Shown piece after piece: positions 61,372-64,000 of a DNA stretch of 64,000 nucleotides. The notes beneath the pieces are model-generated. The model had not been told where the DNA came from and searched no databases. It saw nothing but the letters and a program-made list of their open reading frames with translations. Within the stretch, counting starts at the first letter, position 1. Each line of letters starts with the position of its first letter. Position numbers and translations under genes: made by a program. This DNA comes from Pelomonas nitida (GTDB taxonomy: Bacteria > Pseudomonadota > Gammaproteobacteria > Burkholderiales > Burkholderiaceae_C): contig NZ_JBIGIA010000002.1 in NCBI RefSeq assembly GCF_043555975.1, positions 186,001 through 250,000 on the forward strand. Reading direction: 5' to 3'.

Positions 61372-61845
61372 ATGCAAGACTCCGACCAAGGCCTGCCCGG
61401 CTTCGAAGGCGCCCTCGACGGCAGCGAACTGACCGTCGCCATCGTGCAGGCGCGCTTCAACGACGCCATCACCTCGACGCTGGCCAGCGCCTGCCTGGCC
61501 GAGCTGTCGGTGCTCGGCGTGCCGGCCGAAGCCATCCGCCATGTCACGGTGCCCGGCGCCTTGGAAGTGCCGCTGGCGCTGCAGGCGCTGGCCGAGACGA
61601 ATGATTACGACGCGCTCATCGCGCTGGGCTGCATCATCCGCGGCGAGACCTACCATTTCGAGCTGGTCGCCAACGAAAGCGGCTCGGCCGTGACGCGCGT
61701 CGGGCTGGACCATGGCATCCCGATTGCCAATGCCATCCTGACGGTCGAGAACGAAGCCCAGGCCTGGGCCCGTGCCGAACCCAAGGGTCGCGATGCCGCG
61801 CGCGTCGCCGTGGAAATGGCCAACCTGCTGAAAGAGATCGAGTGA
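61372..61845 (+). CDS. ribH: 6,7-dimethyl-8-ribityllumazine synthase
   Basis: Protein of 157 aa with a GAGAGG ribosome site. Motifs are VAIVQARFNDAIT (substrate site), VPGALEVPLALQALA, and ALGCIIRGETYHFELVANESG with the catalytic His near residue 96. It condenses the RibB and RibD products to lumazine. It overlaps nusB by four bases (GTGA). Confidence 0.97.
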   Translation: MQDSDQGLPGFEGALDGSELTVAIVQARFNDAITSTLASACLAELSVLGVPAEAIRHVTVPGALEVPLALQALAETNDYDALIALGCIIRGETYHFELVANESGSAVTRVGLDHGIPIANAILTVENEAQAWARAEPKGRDAARVAVEMANLLKEIE

Positions 61846-62333
61846 ACGCACCGCAAAAGACCGCCCCCAAGACGGCCGCCAAACCCGCCGGCAAGAAGGC
61901 ACCTGCCAAGTCGGCCCGCCGCCGCTCGCGCGAAGCCGCGCTGCAAGGCCTCTACCAATGGCTGCTGGCCGGTGAGGACATCGGCGCCATCATCGCGCTG
62001 GGCCGCGAGCAGGAAGGCTATGCCAAGCTCGACCTGAAGCACTACGAAGCGCTGCTGGGCGGCTGCGTGCACGAGGCGGCCGACCTGGACGCCATCCTCG
62101 CCCGCCATGTCGACCGCAAGACGACCGAGCTCTCGCCCATCGAGCACGCCATCCTGATGATCGGCGCCTACGAGCTCAAGCACTGCCTGGACATCCCCTA
62201 CCGCGTGGCCATCAACGAGGCCGTCGAGCTGGCGAAGTCCTTCGGTGGCACCGACGGCCACAAGTACGTCAACGGCGTGCTGGACCGTGCGGCCGTGGAT
62301 CTGCGCCCACTCGAGGTCACCGCCAAGCGCTGA
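61842..62333 (+). CDS. nusB: Transcription antitermination factor NusB
   Basis: Protein of 163 aa with a GTG start overlapping the ribH stop. After a Lys/Ala-rich N-terminal tail comes the NusB helical domain: RRSREAALQGLYQWLL (about 26-41), LSPIEHAILMIGAYEL and RVAINEAVELAKSFGGTDGHKYVNGVLD. It acts with NusE in antitermination on rRNA operons. ribH-nusB linkage is widespread. Confidence 0.97.
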   Translation: MNAPQKTAPKTAAKPAGKKAPAKSARRRSREAALQGLYQWLLAGEDIGAIIALGREQEGYAKLDLKHYEALLGGCVHEAADLDAILARHVDRKTTELSPIEHAILMIGAYELKHCLDIPYRVAINEAVELAKSFGGTDGHKYVNGVLDRAAVDLRPLEVTAKR

Positions 62334-62340
62334 TGCCGCT

Positions 62341-63519
62341 GTGAAGCTCGCCGCCCGGCTCGACCGCATCGAGCCCTTCTACGTCATGGAGCTGGCCAAG
62401 GCCGCCGCGCAGGTGGCGGCCGGGCCGTTGTGTGACCCGGCGCGTGGCGGCCGGCGGATGATCCGGCTGAACATCGGCGAGCCCGACTTCGGCGCCGCTC
62501 CGGCCGTGCGAGACGCGACGGCGCACATCGCCCAAGGGCCCACGCCCTACACCGACGCCCTCGGCCTGCCGGCGCTGCGAGAAGCCATCTCGCGCTGGTA
62601 CGAGCAGCGCTTCGGCCTGGCCGTTGCGCCTGAGCGCATCGCCATCACGGCCGGCGCGTCGGCCGGCCTGCAGCTGGCCTGCCTCGCCCTCTTCGAGCAG
62701 GGCGACGAAGTGCTGATGCCGGACCCGTGCTATCCGTGCAACCGCCATTTCGTGACAGCGGCTGATGCAACGCCCCGGTTGCTGCCCACCACGGCCGCCG
62801 GCCGCTTCCAGCTCGACGCCACCCAGGTGCGCGACGCCTGGACACCCGCCACGCGCGGCGTGCTGCTGGCCTCGCCCAGCAACCCGACCGGCACCTCCAT
62901 CGCGCCCGAGGTGCTGGCCGACATCGCCGGTTTCGTGCGCGGCTGGGGCGGCGTCACGGTGGTCGACGAGATCTACCTGCCGCTGAGCTACGACGACCAC
63001 TTCAGCCGCACTGCCCTGGCGCTGGGCGACGACATCGTCTCGATCAACAGCTTCTCCAAGTACTTCGGCATGACCGGCTGGCGGCTGGGCTGGCTGGTGC
63101 TGCCGCCGGCGCTGGTGCCGGCGATCGAACGCTTGGCGCAGAACCTCTACATCTGCCCGTCCACGCTGTCGCAGCTGGCCGCACTGGCTGCCTTCGAGCC
63201 CGACTCGATCGCCGAATTCGAGCGCCGCCGGGCGGTGCTGCGCGAGCGCCGCGACTTCATCGTGCCGGCGCTGAACGACCTGGGCCTGCCCGTGCCGGTC
63301 GCACCCGACGGCGCCTTCTACGCGTGGATGGACGTGTCGCGCTTCCACGCCGACAGCTGGGCCTTCGCCCACGAACTGCTGCAGCGAGCCCAGGTCGCGC
63401 TCACGCCAGGCCGCGACTTCGGCCTGGCCGACCCGCAGCGCTGGATGCGCCTGTCCTTCGCGTCGTCGATGGAAGACCTCCACGAGGCCGTGGCGCGGCT
63501 GCGCGAGGTACTGGCATGA
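62341..63519 (+). CDS. PLP-dependent aminotransferase, class I/II
   Basis: Fold-type I aminotransferase of 392 aa from a GTG at 62341, 7 bp after nusB. Motifs: RLNIGEPDFGAAPAV (about 40-54), TPYTDALGLPALREAI, ASPSNPTGTSI (about 180-190), and SFSKYFGMTGWRLGW with the PLP Lys near residue 240. It is similar to aspartate/aromatic aminotransferases; exact substrates cannot be assigned. Its stop overlaps the ybgC start by four bases. Confidence 0.88.
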   Translation: MKLAARLDRIEPFYVMELAKAAAQVAAGPLCDPARGGRRMIRLNIGEPDFGAAPAVRDATAHIAQGPTPYTDALGLPALREAISRWYEQRFGLAVAPERIAITAGASAGLQLACLALFEQGDEVLMPDPCYPCNRHFVTAADATPRLLPTTAAGRFQLDATQVRDAWTPATRGVLLASPSNPTGTSIAPEVLADIAGFVRGWGGVTVVDEIYLPLSYDDHFSRTALALGDDIVSINSFSKYFGMTGWRLGWLVLPPALVPAIERLAQNLYICPSTLSQLAALAAFEPDSIAEFERRRAVLRERRDFIVPALNDLGLPVPVAPDGAFYAWMDVSRFHADSWAFAHELLQRAQVALTPGRDFGLADPQRWMRLSFASSMEDLHEAVARLREVLA

Positions 63520-63938
63520 GCATCGCCCCGGCAGCGTTCCAGTTTCCGGTGCGCGTCTACTGGGAAGACACCGATGCCGGCGGCATCGTCTTCTACGCCA
63601 ACTACCTGAAGTTTTTCGAGCGCGCCCGCACCGAGTGGCTGCGTGCGGCCGGCGTCGAACAGCACCAGCTGCGCGAGGACACCGGCATCATGTTCGTCGT
63701 CGCCAGCACCAGCCTGCGCTACCTCGCGCCGGCCCGGCTGGATGACCTGCTCACCATCACCGTCGACCCCGAACCTGCCGGCCGTGCCAGCCTCGTCGTG
63801 CGCCAACGCGCGCTGCGGGGCGACACGCTGCTGGCCGACGGCGAGATCCGCATCGGCTGCGTCCGCGCCGAAGACCTGAAACCCCAACGCCTCCCCGACA
63901 TCGTCCAATCGGCCGTCGTCAAAGCGATCGCTCCATGA
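63516..63938 (+). CDS. ybgC: Tol-Pal system acyl-CoA thioesterase
   Basis: Hot-dog-fold thioesterase of 140 aa: VYWEDTDAGGIVFYANYLKFFERARTEWLR carries the catalytic Asp of the 4-hydroxybenzoyl-CoA thioesterase type (about residue 20). It is overlapped on both sides by four bases with an aminotransferase gene and tolQ. YbgC is the usual first gene of the tol-pal cluster that constricts the outer membrane at division. Confidence 0.95.
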   Translation: MSIAPAAFQFPVRVYWEDTDAGGIVFYANYLKFFERARTEWLRAAGVEQHQLREDTGIMFVVASTSLRYLAPARLDDLLTITVDPEPAGRASLVVRQRALRGDTLLADGEIRIGCVRAEDLKPQRLPDIVQSAVVKAIAP

Positions 63939-64000
63939 ACCAAGACCTTTCCATCGTCTCCCTGATCCTGCACGCCAGCTTCGCGGTGCAGCTCGTCATC
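63935..64000 (+). CDS. tolQ: TolQ, N-terminal fragment cut by window end
   Basis: The first 22 codons (MNQDLSIVSLILHASFAVQL..) begin a hydrophobic helix as in TolQ. The ATG overlaps the ybgC stop (ATGA). It is truncated by the end of the window. Identification rests mainly on ybgC-tolQ order. Confidence 0.8.
   Translation, partial: MNQDLSIVSLILHASFAVQLVI

Overview
This is a high-GC chromosomal segment of a beta-proteobacterium, most likely order Burkholderiales (Roseateles/Mitsuaria/Rubrivivax type). Signs are the kynBUA order, ribD-ribB-ribH-nusB, glyA-nrdR behind a ZTP riboswitch, the fimT/pilE/pilWXV minor pilin cluster, TACAAT-type -10 boxes and strong G/C at third codon positions. Core chromosome lies at 1-9.9 kb and 41.2-64 kb. 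A mobile island of about 31 kb lies between them.

1-8.4 kb: two tandem periplasmic binding proteins, a translationally coupled tryptophan-to-anthranilate operon (kynB, kynU, kynA) ending in an outer-membrane barrel gene, and a large Xaa-Pro aminopeptidase. 8.4-9.9 kb: a small regulatory locus with a LuxR-type regulator whose ligand pocket departs from the AHL-binding consensus, a divergent RsaM-like gene, no luxI, two near-identical lux-box-like palindromes, and downstream of luxR an isolated 17-codon ORF followed by hairpins and a terminator. This is the part of the window most likely to be a new signalling system.

10.0-41.2 kb: an integrative mobilizable element in tRNA-Ser(GGA), bounded by an 18-bp direct repeat. 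It carries a tyrosine integrase at the right end, parDE, a MobA/L relaxase with a candidate IncQ-like nic site, a YfjI-type protein, an AlpA regulator, a recombination module (DUF932, YqaJ, Gp3-like), a controller-type XRE regulator with GACT-N3-AGTC operators, and a large serine recombinase coupled to two ParB/RepB-like proteins. Its left part holds a nine-gene, same-strand, mostly overlapping defence operon: SNF2 helicase, DUF4391, unknown, type III Mod, AAA ATPase, TOPRIM-like protein, type III Res, HipA-like kinase, DUF3037. At the extreme left are an IS3 fragment and an internally deleted IS21 element with a fused IstA-IstB frame.

41.3-64 kb: a four-gene sensory operon (substrate-binding protein, histidine kinase, response regulator, hybrid kinase); a 270-bp multi-branched palindromic element; a methyltransferase, sulfotransferase-like and arginase-like trio; ubiD; a lytic transglycosylase; ZTP riboswitch-glyA-nrdR; the minor pilin operon; riboflavin genes with nusB; an aminotransferase; ybgC; and the start of tolQ. 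Starts, motifs and repeats were read by eye; family names come from motif recognition, not database searches.
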